Shown in pieces: positions 1-8,747 of a stretch of DNA of 64,000 nucleotides. The notes under the pieces were generated by a model. It saw only the letters and a list, made by a program, of their open reading frames with translations, did not search any database and was not told the DNA's origin. The stretch's first letter is position 1; the number at the start of each line of letters is the position of its first letter. The DNA lies in contig JACKEQ010000003.1 of assembly GCA_020632885.1 (NCBI GenBank), positions 186,001 through 250,000 of the forward strand. The letters are read 5' to 3'. Position numbers and translations under genes: made by a program. Origin of the DNA: Alphaproteobacteria bacterium (GTDB lineage: Bacteria > Myxococcota_A > UBA796 > GCA-2862545).

Positions 1-647
1 TCGCGATGGCGAACACGGCCGGCTGGCACAGCACCATCTTCCCGCCCTACTTCGTCGCCGGCGCCATCTTCTCCGGCTGCGCGATGGTCATCACGCTCCT
101 GATGCCGCTCACCTACGCGTTCAACTGGCACGCGTACGTGAACATCTGGCACTTCGACGCGCTGGCCAAGATGTGCCTCCTCACGAGCGCCATCCTCACC
201 TACGCGTACGGCATGGAGTACTTCATCGGCTGGTACAGCCAGAACCCCTACGAGCAGGCCATCTTCTTCTGGCGGGCCGACCCCTGGGCCGACTACGGCT
301 GGGCCTTCTACATCATGGTGTTCTGCAACTGCGTCGCGCCGCTCCCCTGGTACTTCCAGAAGCTCCGCACCAACCCGTGGGCGCTGTTCATCATCAGCAT
401 CTTCATCAACATCGGGATGTGGTTCGAGCGCTTCAACATCATCGTGAGCTCGCTCGCCCACAACTTCGACCCCGCGACCTGGGACTACTACTGGCCCAGC
501 TGGATCGAGTGGGGCATCCTCATCGGCAGCACCGGCTGGTTCTTCACCTGGTTCCTCCTCTTCGTGAAGACCTTCCCCGCCATCGCCATCACCGAGATCA
601 AGGAAATGATCCCGCCGCCCCTCAAGGGCTCTCTGGAGGCCAAGTGA
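1..647 (+). CDS. actC: Alternative complex III subunit ActC, NrfD-like membrane subunit (5' truncated)
   Basis: C-terminal part of a polytopic NrfD-family protein; the reading frame is open to the window edge, so the N-terminal half lies outside. The visible ~214 residues contain several hydrophobic helices with many Trp and Tyr (for example WFERFNIIV and WIEWGILIGSTGWFF), typical of the quinol-binding NrfD-like subunits of alternative complex III. ActC anchors the complex in the inner membrane and takes part in quinol oxidation. Its stop overlaps the GTG start of actD, and actD, actE and actF follow in the expected order, which makes the assignment firm. The ATG at position 6 is very probably internal. 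Confidence 0.9.
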   Translation, partial: AMANTAGWHSTIFPPYFVAGAIFSGCAMVITLLMPLTYAFNWHAYVNIWHFDALAKMCLLTSAILTYAYGMEYFIGWYSQNPYEQAIFFWRADPWADYGWAFYIMVFCNCVAPLPWYFQKLRTNPWALFIISIFINIGMWFERFNIIVSSLAHNFDPATWDYYWPSWIEWGILIGSTGWFFTWFLLFVKTFPAIAITEIKEMIPPPLKGSLEAK

Positions 648-1198
648 GCTCCGCCACGGGTATCCGCATCAAGGGCATCTACGAGCACCTCGACTGCCTG
701 CTCACGGGCATCGACCGGCTCAAGAAGGCGAACATCACGGGCTGGACCGTGATGGCCCCCCTGCCCCGGCACGAGATCCTCGAGATCGTGTACGAGGGCC
801 GGCCCTCCCCGGTGCGCTGGTGGACCCTCACCGGCGCGGTCACCGGGATGACCATCGGTCTGCTGCTCACGTCGCTCACGAACACGCAGTGGCCGATGAT
901 CCTGCCGGGCGGCAAGCCCGTCGTGTCCCTGGTCCCCTACGCGGTCATCATGTTCGAGTGCACCATCCTCGGTGGCGCCCTCTTCACGACCCTCGGGGCC
1001 ATCGTGCACTGCGGCCTGCCGGGCTTCTTCCTCGACAAGGCCATCCAGGACCCCCGGGTGACCGACTCGAGCTTCGGCATCGTGTTCACGGACGCCCCCA
1101 CGGGCGACCAGGCGAAGATCGAGGCGATCCTGCGTGACTCCGGCGCTGTCGAGGTCACCTCCGGCGACGCCACCCTCTACGACGTCCCGAACAACTGA
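644..1198 (+). CDS. actD: Alternative complex III membrane subunit ActD (DUF3341)
   Basis: 184 residues from a GTG start that overlaps the actC stop as GTGA. The soluble N-terminus has the DUF3341 look (GIRIKGIYEHLDCLL, GWTVMAPLPRHEILE). Two hydrophobic helices follow (around residues 60-80 and 103-125), and the C-terminal tail (GIVFTDAPTGDQAKIEAILRD) resembles a small ferredoxin-like domain judging a gap in potential. ActD is a membrane subunit of the ACIII quinol:cytochrome c/oxidase electron-transfer complex. Length fits the family (~170-190 residues). Its position between actC and actE confirms the call. Confidence 0.9.
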   Translation: MSSATGIRIKGIYEHLDCLLTGIDRLKKANITGWTVMAPLPRHEILEIVYEGRPSPVRWWTLTGAVTGMTIGLLLTSLTNTQWPMILPGGKPVVSLVPYAVIMFECTILGGALFTTLGAIVHCGLPGFFLDKAIQDPRVTDSSFGIVFTDAPTGDQAKIEAILRDSGAVEVTSGDATLYDVPNN

Positions 1199-1209
1199 AG
1201 GAACGCGAC

Positions 1210-1788
1210 ATGAACTCCGCAACCAGGACCACCGCACGCGTCGTCGGCGTCTTCGGGTTCCTCGCGCTCACCAGCACGGTGGCGTTCGGGCTCCCCTGGG
1301 ACGTCGACATGGCCGACGCGCAGACGGTCAAGGCCTACGAGTACCGGATGAGCCCGCTGCCCGAGGGCGTCGTGCCCCACGACAGCATGCTGAACCCCAC
1401 GCCGTTCGTCGAGAACTACGCGCTGGGCAGCGCCGAGGGCAAGGCGCTCATCAACCCGGTCCCCTCCGGCGCCGAGCACCTGGCGCTGGGCAAGAAGATG
1501 TACGACACGTACTGCACGCCCTGCCACGGGGACGGTCAGCAGCTCGGCAAGGTCAGCGAGGCCGGCTACCCGGGCATCGCGATCCTCGCGGGCGGCACGG
1601 GCCGCCTCCAGAAGCTCACGGATGGTGACCTCTACCTCACCGTGCGCAACGGCCGGGGCCTCATGCCCGCGTACTCCTGGGCGATGAACGACACCGAGAT
1701 GTGGTCGCTCGTCCGCCACCTCCGCACGCTGCCCAACGGCGCGTACGTCCCTCCCCCGCCGCCCGCTCCCGAGGAGGCTCCGCAATGA
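1210..1788 (+). CDS. actE: Alternative complex III monohaem cytochrome c subunit ActE
   Basis: 192-residue exported cytochrome c. A hydrophobic N-terminal segment (about residues 10-26) is a signal or anchor. A single haem c site CTPCH lies at residues 102-106, and GLMPAY (Met152) is a likely distal ligand. The protein ends in a Pro-rich tail. The ATG follows an AAGGAA ribosome-binding site and the 3' end overlaps actF as ATGA. ActE accepts electrons from the quinol-oxidising core on the periplasmic face and passes them to a cytochrome oxidase or carrier. The oxidase genes are not in this window. Confidence 0.92.
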   Translation: MNSATRTTARVVGVFGFLALTSTVAFGLPWDVDMADAQTVKAYEYRMSPLPEGVVPHDSMLNPTPFVENYALGSAEGKALINPVPSGAEHLALGKKMYDTYCTPCHGDGQQLGKVSEAGYPGIAILAGGTGRLQKLTDGDLYLTVRNGRGLMPAYSWAMNDTEMWSLVRHLRTLPNGAYVPPPPPAPEEAPQ

Positions 1789-3161
1789 GCGCCACCCCCG
1801 ATGTGAACCCCGTCATCGACGCGATCGCGGACCGACAGGTCCCCGGGATCGTCAACGGCGTCGGCGGTCTCCTCGTCCTGATCGGCCTCGGCGGGTTCGG
1901 CTACGGGCTCGGTGTGGCTGGCGCCGCCCCCACCTGGGGTGCCGTGCTGGTCGGCCTCGTCTGGGCCCTCGGCGTCTGCCAGGGTGCCTTCATGCTCTCC
2001 ATCATCCTCACGGGCTCGTGGGGACGCTGGGGTCGCCCGGTGAAGCGCATCGCCGAGAGCTTCTTCTTCGTGCTGCCCCTCCTGTGGGTCGCCCTCGCCG
2101 TGTTCCTCGTGGCCGGCATCGGGATCTACAAGTGGCACCCGGCGCCCTTCGCGCCCATCGAGCACATCAGCCTGAAGCCGCACAGCCCGGCCGCCTGGGC
2201 CAGCAAGGAGCTCTGGCTCTCCCACGGCTTCTTCGCCGCTCGCCAGCTGCTCGGTCTCGGCCTGCTCATCGGGCTCGACTTCCTCTACCTGCGCGGCTCC
2301 CTCGGCCCGGACATGCTCCAGGCCAAGGAGCGCCTCGGCGCCAAGGCGCCGGGCTGGTGGGGCACCTTCATCGGTGGCCAGACCAACGTGGCGGCCGCGG
2401 TCGACGCGGGTCAGCGCACCCAGAAGAACATGTTCGCCATCATCGGCGTCTGCTACGCCTTCGTGTTCTCCCTCGTGGCCTTCGACCTCATCATGAGCCT
2501 CGAGCCCTGGTGGTACACGAACATGTTCGGCGGCTGGATCTTCGTGAGCTGCGTGTGGACCGGCCTCGCGGCCACGGGCCTCACCGCCATGCTCGGCCGT
2601 GACTGGCTCCGCATCGGCGACTTCGTGAAGCCCGCCGTGACCCACGACCTCGGCAAGCTCATGCTCGCGGCCTGCATGTTCTGGGCGTACACGCTCTTCG
2701 CCCAGCTCCTGCCCATCTGGTACGCGAACATGCCCGAGGAGACCCAGTTCATCCTCGTCCGCCTCGGCGGTGAGACCGGCAAGCTCAACGCGTGGAACTG
2801 GATGGCCCAGGCCGTCGGCATCCTCTGCTTCCTCGCGCCCTTCACCATCCTGCTCTCGCGGGGCGTGAAGAAGATGCGCTGGCCGTTCGCGATGATCTGC
2901 TCGCTCGTGCTCTTCGGCATCTTCATGGAGCGCAGCCTCCTCGTCATGCCGAACGTCTACCCCACGGTGTCCGACACCTTCCCGACCGCCAACTTCCTCG
3001 TCCTCCACGTGGGCGTCTGGCTCGGGTTCGTCGGCCTCATCGTGCTGGTGGTCGCCAACGTCCTGGCGCGCATCCCGCCGCTGGTCACCAGCGACCCCAA
3101 CCTGCCGGACCACCCGTGGGACCAGCACGTGCACAGCCTCGACGCGCACCACGCGCACTGA
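1785..3161 (+). CDS. actF: Alternative complex III membrane subunit ActF (NrfD-like)
   Basis: 458-residue polytopic membrane protein with about ten hydrophobic segments, an ActC paralogue and usually the second quinone-site subunit of ACIII. Start is the ATG overlapping the actE stop (ATGA); in-frame sequence further upstream lies inside actE and has non-hydrophobic, Arg/Pro-rich composition, so it is not used. The C-terminus is His-rich (HPWDQHVHSLDAHHAH), possibly metal binding or simply a cytoplasmic tail. It is the last gene of the operon, followed by a strong hairpin terminator at 3183-3218. Confidence 0.9.
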   Translation: MSATPDVNPVIDAIADRQVPGIVNGVGGLLVLIGLGGFGYGLGVAGAAPTWGAVLVGLVWALGVCQGAFMLSIILTGSWGRWGRPVKRIAESFFFVLPLLWVALAVFLVAGIGIYKWHPAPFAPIEHISLKPHSPAAWASKELWLSHGFFAARQLLGLGLLIGLDFLYLRGSLGPDMLQAKERLGAKAPGWWGTFIGGQTNVAAAVDAGQRTQKNMFAIIGVCYAFVFSLVAFDLIMSLEPWWYTNMFGGWIFVSCVWTGLAATGLTAMLGRDWLRIGDFVKPAVTHDLGKLMLAACMFWAYTLFAQLLPIWYANMPEETQFILVRLGGETGKLNAWNWMAQAVGILCFLAPFTILLSRGVKKMRWPFAMICSLVLFGIFMERSLLVMPNVYPTVSDTFPTANFLVLHVGVWLGFVGLIVLVVANVLARIPPLVTSDPNLPDHPWDQHVHSLDAHHAH

Positions 3162-3182
3162 GCTCCAGAGCACGCTACAGCA

Positions 3183-3218
3183 GAGAGCCCCGGCAACGGC
3201 CGGGGCTCTCGTCGTTTT
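3183..3218 (+). terminator. Rho-independent terminator after the ACIII operon
   Basis: A perfect 12-bp GC-rich stem (3183-3194 with 3199-3210) closes a 4-base loop and is followed by GTCGTTTT. It lies 21 bp after the actF stop. The T-tract runs directly into the G-rich ribosome-binding region of the next gene (start at 3229), so any readthrough transcript would place the hairpin just upstream of that start codon. Confidence 0.9.
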
Positions 3219-3228
3219 GGGGGGTGAG

Positions 3229-5244
3229 GTGGACGACTGGAGGCGCTGGGCCCACCTGCTCCTCGCGGCCGCGCTGCTGGCGTTCGGCCATTGGAGCCTG
3301 ACACCGCCCCGGCCCACGTCCAACGCCGCCTGGAGCCGGCTCGACGCCCTGCTCCAGGACATCGGGCCCCACCCGGTGGGCACGCCCGCCGCCCGTGCCG
3401 TCGAGGGGCGCCTGGTGGGGCAGATCCGGGCGCTGGGCATCGAGCCCACCGTCGAGGAGGCGACCCTCTGCGAGATCGCGTGCGTCCGCGTACGGAACGT
3501 GCTCGCAGCCATCCCCGGCCGGGACCCGGACCGCTGGCTGCTCCTGGCCACCCACTACGACTCCGTGGCGTCCGGTGAGGGTGCGGGCGACGCGATGTCC
3601 GGGGTGGCCGCGGCCCTGGAGGTCCTCGCGACCCTGCAGGCCGAACCGCTCGACGCCGGCGTGCTCGTGCTGTTCGACGAGGGCGAGGAGGCCGACCTGT
3701 ACGGCGCGAAGGCGTTCGTGCAGCGCTCGGCCTGGAGGGACCGGGTGGAGGCCGTGGTGAACCTCGAGGCCCGAGGCACCTCTGGCGCCAGCTACCTCTT
3801 CGAGGCCACGGGCGACCTCCCTGCGCTCGGGTCGGCCTACGCACGCCAGGCGCGCCGACCGTCGGCGAGCGGGCTGTACGTCGCCATCTACCGGCTCCTG
3901 CCGAACAGCACCGATGTCTCGGTGTTCGACGCCGCCGGGCTGCCTGCCGTGAACCTCGCGTTCCTCGGCCACGGCGAGCAATACCACACGCCCCGCGACG
4001 ACCGCGCGCACCTGGACCCCCGGAGCCTGCAGCACCACGTGGACCAGGCCCTCGGCGCCCTGCGGGCCCTGGATTCGCTCGATCCGGGCGAGTATGCGAC
4101 CCCCACGAGCGCGCTGTTGTTCGACGTGGGTGGCCTGTTCGTGGTCTCCCTGTCCATCCCGGTCGCGCGGGGGGTGCTCGGTCTGCTGGCGTTGCTCGTG
4201 CTCGCGCTGGCCCGCCCGTCGCGCCGTGCCCTGGCGGGTGCCGTGCTGGTGCCCGTGGGCGCCGGGCTCTCCGCCCTCGCCGTGGACCTCGCCGTGCACG
4301 CTGCCGGAGGCTCGTGGGCCGCGTTCACGCCGCTCGCGGTCCTGGCGCTGCAGGCGTCCGCGCTCGGCTGGGTGGTCGTGGGCGGTCGGGTGACCGGGGA
4401 TGCCGAGGATGCCCGTGTGGGTGCCGTGGCCTGGGTCTACGTCGGGCTGACGGTCGTCCTGCTGGTGTTCCTGCCCGAGGGCGCCCACCTCGGGGGCATG
4501 GGCCTGCCGTTGCTCGCGCTGGCCCTGGCGGTCCCCAGGCTCCGCGCGGTGGCGGTGGCGGCCGGGTGGACGATCGCGGTCCTCGCTGCGGGCCTCCCGG
4601 ACGCTCTCGGGGCGTACGGGCCCGTCGTGGCGGGCCCCGCAGCTCTCGCCTTCCTGCCGCTCCTCGCAGTCGGGCTCCCCGGGTGGAGGGCCGTCGGCCT
4701 GCTCTGGAGCCCCCTGGTCGCCGTGGCCGTCCTGAGCGTCGTCCTGCCCGACGCCCCGGCCGCCCTGGAGGTCGAGCACGTCACCGACGGGCAGCACGGG
4801 TGGATCTGGGCCGCGGACGTGCGGTTCCCCCGCGGCGGCCCGACGCCGGCCCTCGCGTCCCCCGTTGCCGAGCCTCCCCCCATGTTCCGCTGGAAGGGCA
4901 TCGGAGACGGCCCGGTCGACGGCTTCCTCGCGCCCCGGGTGCTCGAAGAGGACGGCGCCATCGTGGTCGTGGCGCCCGGGGGCACGGAGCTGCGCGCCCT
5001 CGTCGACCGTCCCGTCCGCACCGTGGAGGGCGCACCTGCCGACCGCCGACTCGTCGTCTGGAAGGGCGCCACCGACCGCGTCCGGCTCGAGCTCGACCCG
5101 GCCACCACCTCGGTCGACCTCGCCGTCGCCAGGCCCGCCCCGGAGTCCCGCTTCGGCTTCGATCTCCCCTGGGAGCCCATCCACACGGGCGCCCGCACCT
5201 GGTCGTACGTGCGGTGGGCTACTGGGAGCACGACCCCACGATGA
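3229..5244 (+). CDS. M28-family zinc peptidase with C-terminal membrane domain
   Basis: 671 residues from GTG 3229, chosen because GGGGTGAG precedes it; a TTG at 3217 is an in-frame alternative inside the terminator T-tract. One N-terminal hydrophobic helix is followed by an M28 aminopeptidase domain. Its co-catalytic zinc motifs are visible: THYD (His109, Asp111), the DAMSG segment (Asp121), DEGEE (residues 150-154), NLEARG (Glu180) and YHTPRDD (His253). About six to eight hydrophobic helices follow (around 300-520), then a soluble C-terminal domain. The architecture recalls eukaryotic ERMP1 and yeast Pff1. Likely a periplasm-facing peptidase. Its 3' end overlaps the convergent gene by 26 bp. 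Confidence 0.85.
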   Translation: MDDWRRWAHLLLAAALLAFGHWSLTPPRPTSNAAWSRLDALLQDIGPHPVGTPAARAVEGRLVGQIRALGIEPTVEEATLCEIACVRVRNVLAAIPGRDPDRWLLLATHYDSVASGEGAGDAMSGVAAALEVLATLQAEPLDAGVLVLFDEGEEADLYGAKAFVQRSAWRDRVEAVVNLEARGTSGASYLFEATGDLPALGSAYARQARRPSASGLYVAIYRLLPNSTDVSVFDAAGLPAVNLAFLGHGEQYHTPRDDRAHLDPRSLQHHVDQALGALRALDSLDPGEYATPTSALLFDVGGLFVVSLSIPVARGVLGLLALLVLALARPSRRALAGAVLVPVGAGLSALAVDLAVHAAGGSWAAFTPLAVLALQASALGWVVVGGRVTGDAEDARVGAVAWVYVGLTVVLLVFLPEGAHLGGMGLPLLALALAVPRLRAVAVAAGWTIAVLAAGLPDALGAYGPVVAGPAALAFLPLLAVGLPGWRAVGLLWSPLVAVAVLSVVLPDAPAALEVEHVTDGQHGWIWAADVRFPRGGPTPALASPVAEPPPMFRWKGIGDGPVDGFLAPRVLEEDGAIVVVAPGGTELRALVDRPVRTVEGAPADRRLVVWKGATDRVRLELDPATTSVDLAVARPAPESRFGFDLPWEPIHTGARTWSYVRWATGSTTPR

Positions 5245-6976
5245 CGTCGCCGAGCCAGCGGAACCGGCACGCGACGGCACCCTCGTCGACCACGAGGGCC
5301 GTGTCCTGCCCGTCGTGGTGCACGATGTAGGCACCCGGAGGGAGCTGGACGGTACCGTTCCCGGCCGACCAGCGGAACGTGACCGCCGGCCCCTCGACCG
5401 TGAGGGTGCCCGATGCGCCGACGGAGGTGAGCTCGACGGGGACGAGCACCGTGGACGCCGGGAAGTCCGAGCGGACGACCTGCACGACGGGCCCCGAAGG
5501 CGCCACGGGGGCGGGGTTCCGGGCCGTGGGCGCGGGGTCCTTCACGAGCGTACGGCTCGTGGCCAGAGCGAGGATGGTGAGCAGCAGGATGCCCACGAAG
5601 CCGGCCACGGCAACCGCGGAGGCGGCCGCGATCAACCGGATCTCGAATTCCCGCGCGGACCGCCGGCGCACCGGAGGCGGCGGGGGTGTGGCCGGGATGC
5701 CGGGAGGCGGCACCGGAGACGCGATGTCGGGCGGAGGCGGCGGCGGACGGTAGAGCGCCGGGCGCTTGGGCAGCAGGAGGGGCCGCGTGAGCCGGACGGT
5801 GCGGAGCACACCCAGCGGTGCGTCCCAGGTGAGGCTGCTGCGGTGCCCGACCGTCTGGGTGGCCTCCACCACCTTGCGGTTCTCGACGTCCACGCGGACA
5901 CCGGCGCCCCCGAGCTCCAGCAGCGGCTCGCCGAGCTTCTCGAGGCCCTTCGCCGTGCCGAGGTCGCTCCACGCGATGCCGAGCTCGCGCGCGTGCCCGG
6001 AGAGCACGCCCACGAGGGCCTCCTGGAGCTGACGGCCCTCCAGGTTCTCGAAGTCCACCTCGATCTCGGCGTGCTCGAGCGCAGCCCGGAGGAGCGCGTG
6101 GGCCACCGTGTCGCCGTCCCGCGAGGCGTTGGCCCCCACGGCGGACAGGGCCCCGAGCACCGGGCGCCCCAGCGCCGTCGCCAGCACCGCGAGCTGCCCG
6201 TAGGCGAGCCCCAGGGCATCGGGGTGCTTGAGCCGCGACAGGAGCGCCGCCGCCTTGAGCACCCTGCGCACGGCGGTCACCGGCGAGCGATGGACCTCCA
6301 CGCCGGCGCGCCGGAGGTTCAGGAGGGCGACGAAGTCCTGCGGGATCTCCTGGAGGTCGCGCGCGGCCTCCTTCCAGGCGTCGAGGGACGCGTCGTAGTC
6401 GCCCGCCAGCCCGAGCAGCTCGGCCTCCAGGATCGCGAGCCGGAGGTCGAGCACGCGCTCGTCGAGCCCAAGACCGCGCACCTGATCGATCCGCTGGCGC
6501 ACGGCGTCCGGCTTGCCCTCGTTGAGCGCGATCTCCGCGAGCCGCACGAGCGCATCGGCCGCTACGCCCTCGTTGGCGACCGCCGCGAGGTCGTGGGCCT
6601 TGCGCCATGCAGCCTTCGCACTCGACCATCGCGCCCGACGCTCCGCGATCCGGGCCGTCACCCGCCAGAGCTCCGCCTCCACCGAGCCCTTCTTCAGGAC
6701 GGCATAGGCCTTGTCGAGGGCCTGCTCGGCCTCGCCCACCCGCCAGTACCGGATCGCGATGTCGGCCCGGTGCACCTCGCAGAGCGCCCGCCCCTCCTCG
6801 AGGTCGTCCCGACGGGGGTCGCTGGCCGTGCAGGCCGCGATCGCCTCGTCGTACAGGGCCTCCGCGTCGTCCAGGCGCGTGCGCGCACGTGTCCAGTCGC
6901 CCGACACCATCGACCGCATGACGTCATCGCGTGCCTGCTGGGCAGCCGTTGCGGGATCGCGCGGCTCCGAGGTCAT
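5219..6976 (-). CDS. TPR-like helical-repeat protein with one transmembrane segment
   Basis: 585 residues. The start at 6976 is preceded by AGGAGT; an in-frame ATG at 6988 is less well placed. The N-terminal ~330 residues are Ala/Leu/Arg-rich amphipathic helices in a TPR-like pattern (such as WRVGEAEQALDKAYAVL). A ~60-residue beta-rich segment, a proline-rich linker, one strong transmembrane helix (about 450-475) and a small C-terminal domain containing FRWSAGNGTVQLPPGAYIVHH follow. This suggests a cytoplasmic scaffold and a small exported domain. No family recognised. Last gene of the minus-strand run pfkA-terB-like-radical SAM-phosphoesterase. Confidence 0.75.
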   Translation of the reverse strand: MTSEPRDPATAAQQARDDVMRSMVSGDWTRARTRLDDAEALYDEAIAACTASDPRRDDLEEGRALCEVHRADIAIRYWRVGEAEQALDKAYAVLKKGSVEAELWRVTARIAERRARWSSAKAAWRKAHDLAAVANEGVAADALVRLAEIALNEGKPDAVRQRIDQVRGLGLDERVLDLRLAILEAELLGLAGDYDASLDAWKEAARDLQEIPQDFVALLNLRRAGVEVHRSPVTAVRRVLKAAALLSRLKHPDALGLAYGQLAVLATALGRPVLGALSAVGANASRDGDTVAHALLRAALEHAEIEVDFENLEGRQLQEALVGVLSGHARELGIAWSDLGTAKGLEKLGEPLLELGGAGVRVDVENRKVVEATQTVGHRSSLTWDAPLGVLRTVRLTRPLLLPKRPALYRPPPPPPDIASPVPPPGIPATPPPPPVRRRSAREFEIRLIAAASAVAVAGFVGILLLTILALATSRTLVKDPAPTARNPAPVAPSGPVVQVVRSDFPASTVLVPVELTSVGASGTLTVEGPAVTFRWSAGNGTVQLPPGAYIVHHDGQDTALVVDEGAVACRFRWLGDVIVGSCSQ

Positions 6977-7037
6977 GAACTCCTGCACGGGACGAGGGTG
7001 GACGAGGATACGCCAGACGCCGCGCCGGCACCAGACA

Positions 7038-7835
7038 TCAGAGGCGTCCCCTCACGCGCTCGCGGGCCGGCAGGATCTCCAGGCACGTGGTCCACCACCC
7101 GGTGGCGATGGTCTCCACGAACTCCTCGGGCAGACCCTCGGCGCGCATCGCGCCCACGAGGGCGCGCCAGTCGTAGGCCACGGGGACGAAGGTGGTCTGG
7201 ACGCGACCGTCCGCGACCTCGAGCACCGCGTACCAGACCTCGCGGTTGCCGTCGTTCGGCGGCCTCCCGACGGCCCCCACGTTCACGACCCCGCGCCCGT
7301 CGGCCAGGCGGCGCTCCCAGTGGATGCCGGTGTGCGTGCACACCACGAGGTCGGCCTCGTTGGCGTCGCACAGGTGGCGCACGAACCCCGCCGGTGTCGT
7401 GCTCTCCCAGAGGAACTCGTTCACCTTCCGCGGCGAACCGTGGCACAGGAGGAGCGTGTGGTCGCCCAGGCGCACACGGCCGTCGACCGGCATGGCCGCC
7501 AGCCAGGCACGGTGCTCGGAGGACGTGTTGGCCAGCGTGTAGTCGTAGGAGATCTGCGCGAAGTGGTTGTCGCGGGGGTCGGTGTAGCCGCAGGCGCAGT
7601 CCTCGGCGCCATTCCCCACCGAGTCGTCGTAGTTCCCCTGGACGAAGCCGAGACCGCGCGCCTCCCGCAGGACCTCGACGGTGCGGTCGGGATGCGGGCC
7701 GAACCCGCCGGCGTCCCCGATGAACCACACGCCATCGCACCCGCGACGACGGGCGTCCTCGAGCACAGCACGCGTGGCGATCCAGTTGTTGTAGGCCCCG
7801 CCGAACACGGCGATGCGGCGGTGCTCGGCCGTCAC
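7038..7835 (-). CDS. Calcineurin-like phosphoesterase family protein with altered metal motifs
   Basis: 265 residues from GTG 7835, overlapping the upstream radical SAM stop as GTGA (TTG 7844 also possible). The fold is recognisable as the YfcE-like metallophosphoesterase type from IGDAGGFGPHPD and LCHGSP. The usual first motif (DxHGN) reads GGAYNN, GNHD reads GNYD, and GHTH reads CTHTG, so several canonical metal ligands are replaced. The remaining sequence is well kept, including a CACGYTDPRDNHF stretch, so this looks like a distinct conserved subfamily and not decay. Translational coupling to a radical SAM enzyme suggests a joint pathway. Substrate unknown. Confidence 0.8.
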   Translation of the reverse strand: MTAEHRRIAVFGGAYNNWIATRAVLEDARRRGCDGVWFIGDAGGFGPHPDRTVEVLREARGLGFVQGNYDDSVGNGAEDCACGYTDPRDNHFAQISYDYTLANTSSEHRAWLAAMPVDGRVRLGDHTLLLCHGSPRKVNEFLWESTTPAGFVRHLCDANEADLVVCTHTGIHWERRLADGRGVVNVGAVGRPPNDGNREVWYAVLEVADGRVQTTFVPVAYDWRALVGAMRAEGLPEEFVETIATGWWTTCLEILPARERVRGRL

Positions 7836-8688
7836 GTGCTGCAACTGAAGCCCTCGACGTAGCAGGTGGTGCAGGCCGGATGATCGACCCGGTGCGGCCG
7901 CATCGCGTCCTCCAGCCGGTCACCCAGGCGATGCTCGGGCTCGTTGATGAGGATCGGGCACGCCCAGGCCCCTCGGCGGTGACCATGCGGGACGTGCCGC
8001 ACTGGAGCCGGTGGACGGTCTCGGGGTGCGCGACGTCCTCCGCTGTGAGGGTCTCCCACTCCTCGTACCCGCGGGCCCGGCGCTCCTCGCGACCCATCCG
8101 GAACGGCGGGATCCACTTGATCCGCGGACGGTCCACCCCGAGGCCCGCGAGGACCTCGAGGAGCTGCTCGCGGTCTACGGGATCCTCGTCCACCAGGCTC
8201 GCCGCGACCAGGGCGGGCACACCTGCGCGCGCGAGGTTGGCGATGCCCTCGGTGGCCTTCGCGAACACGCCACGCCCGCGGATGCGGTCGTTCTGCTCGG
8301 CCGTGCGGCCGTCCAGGCTCACCCGGATCTCGAGGTTGTAGGGGGCGTCGCGGAACCGCTGCCCGATCGCCTCGGCCAACGCGGGGTCGATGAGCATGCC
8401 GTTCGTGAGGATGCCGAGCGGCCCGACCTCCAGCGCGCGGTCCATGAGACCGAGGATGTCGGGGTGCATGAACGGCTCGCCGCCGGTGAACCAGATGGCC
8501 CGCACGCCCCGCGCGGACGCGGCCGCCAGGGCCTCCTCGACCTGCTCCACGGACATCACGGCATGGGTGGTGGACTTGGGCCCACAGGAGATGAAGCAGT
8601 GCCTACAGGCGATGTTGCACCGGGTGCCGGTCACCTGGAGCCAGAGCGTGTCGAGCCACGCCAGGGGCAGGGTCAGGGGCGCGCCCAT
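7832..8688 (-). CDS. Radical SAM protein with SPASM-like C-terminus (apparent single-base frameshift)
   Basis: Start ATG 8688 follows GGAGGA. The radical SAM core has CNIACRHC (Cys24, Cys28, Cys31) and FTGGEPF (GGEP at 70-73). The frame continues to MVTAEG near 7973, where it breaks. Adding one G within the G4 run (plus-strand C run 7969-7972) restores AWACPILINEP and a Cys-rich tail ending CTTCYVEGFSCST, giving 285 residues. The Cys-rich tail probably binds an auxiliary iron-sulfur cluster. The restored stop overlaps the phosphoesterase start, exactly as expected of an intact operon, so a sequencing indel is more likely than a true pseudogene. Reaction unknown. Confidence 0.8.
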
Positions 8689-8747
8689 GGGTCCTCCGGG
8701 GGACGTTCGGGGGGCTGTACGTGCCGCGGGGGCCGCTGGATCAGCGG

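Noticed and set aside
1632..3551. Long open frame on the minus strand opposite actE/actF and the start of the peptidase gene
   Set aside because: High-GC antisense artefact: composition is Glu/His/Arg/Ala-rich without domains, and the opposite strand carries clear ACIII genes.
4437..7723. Very long open frames on both strands overlapping the M28 and TPR-like genes
   Set aside because: Arg/Pro/Ala/Gly-rich sequences lacking motifs, caused by GC bias; real genes with recognisable domains occupy the region.
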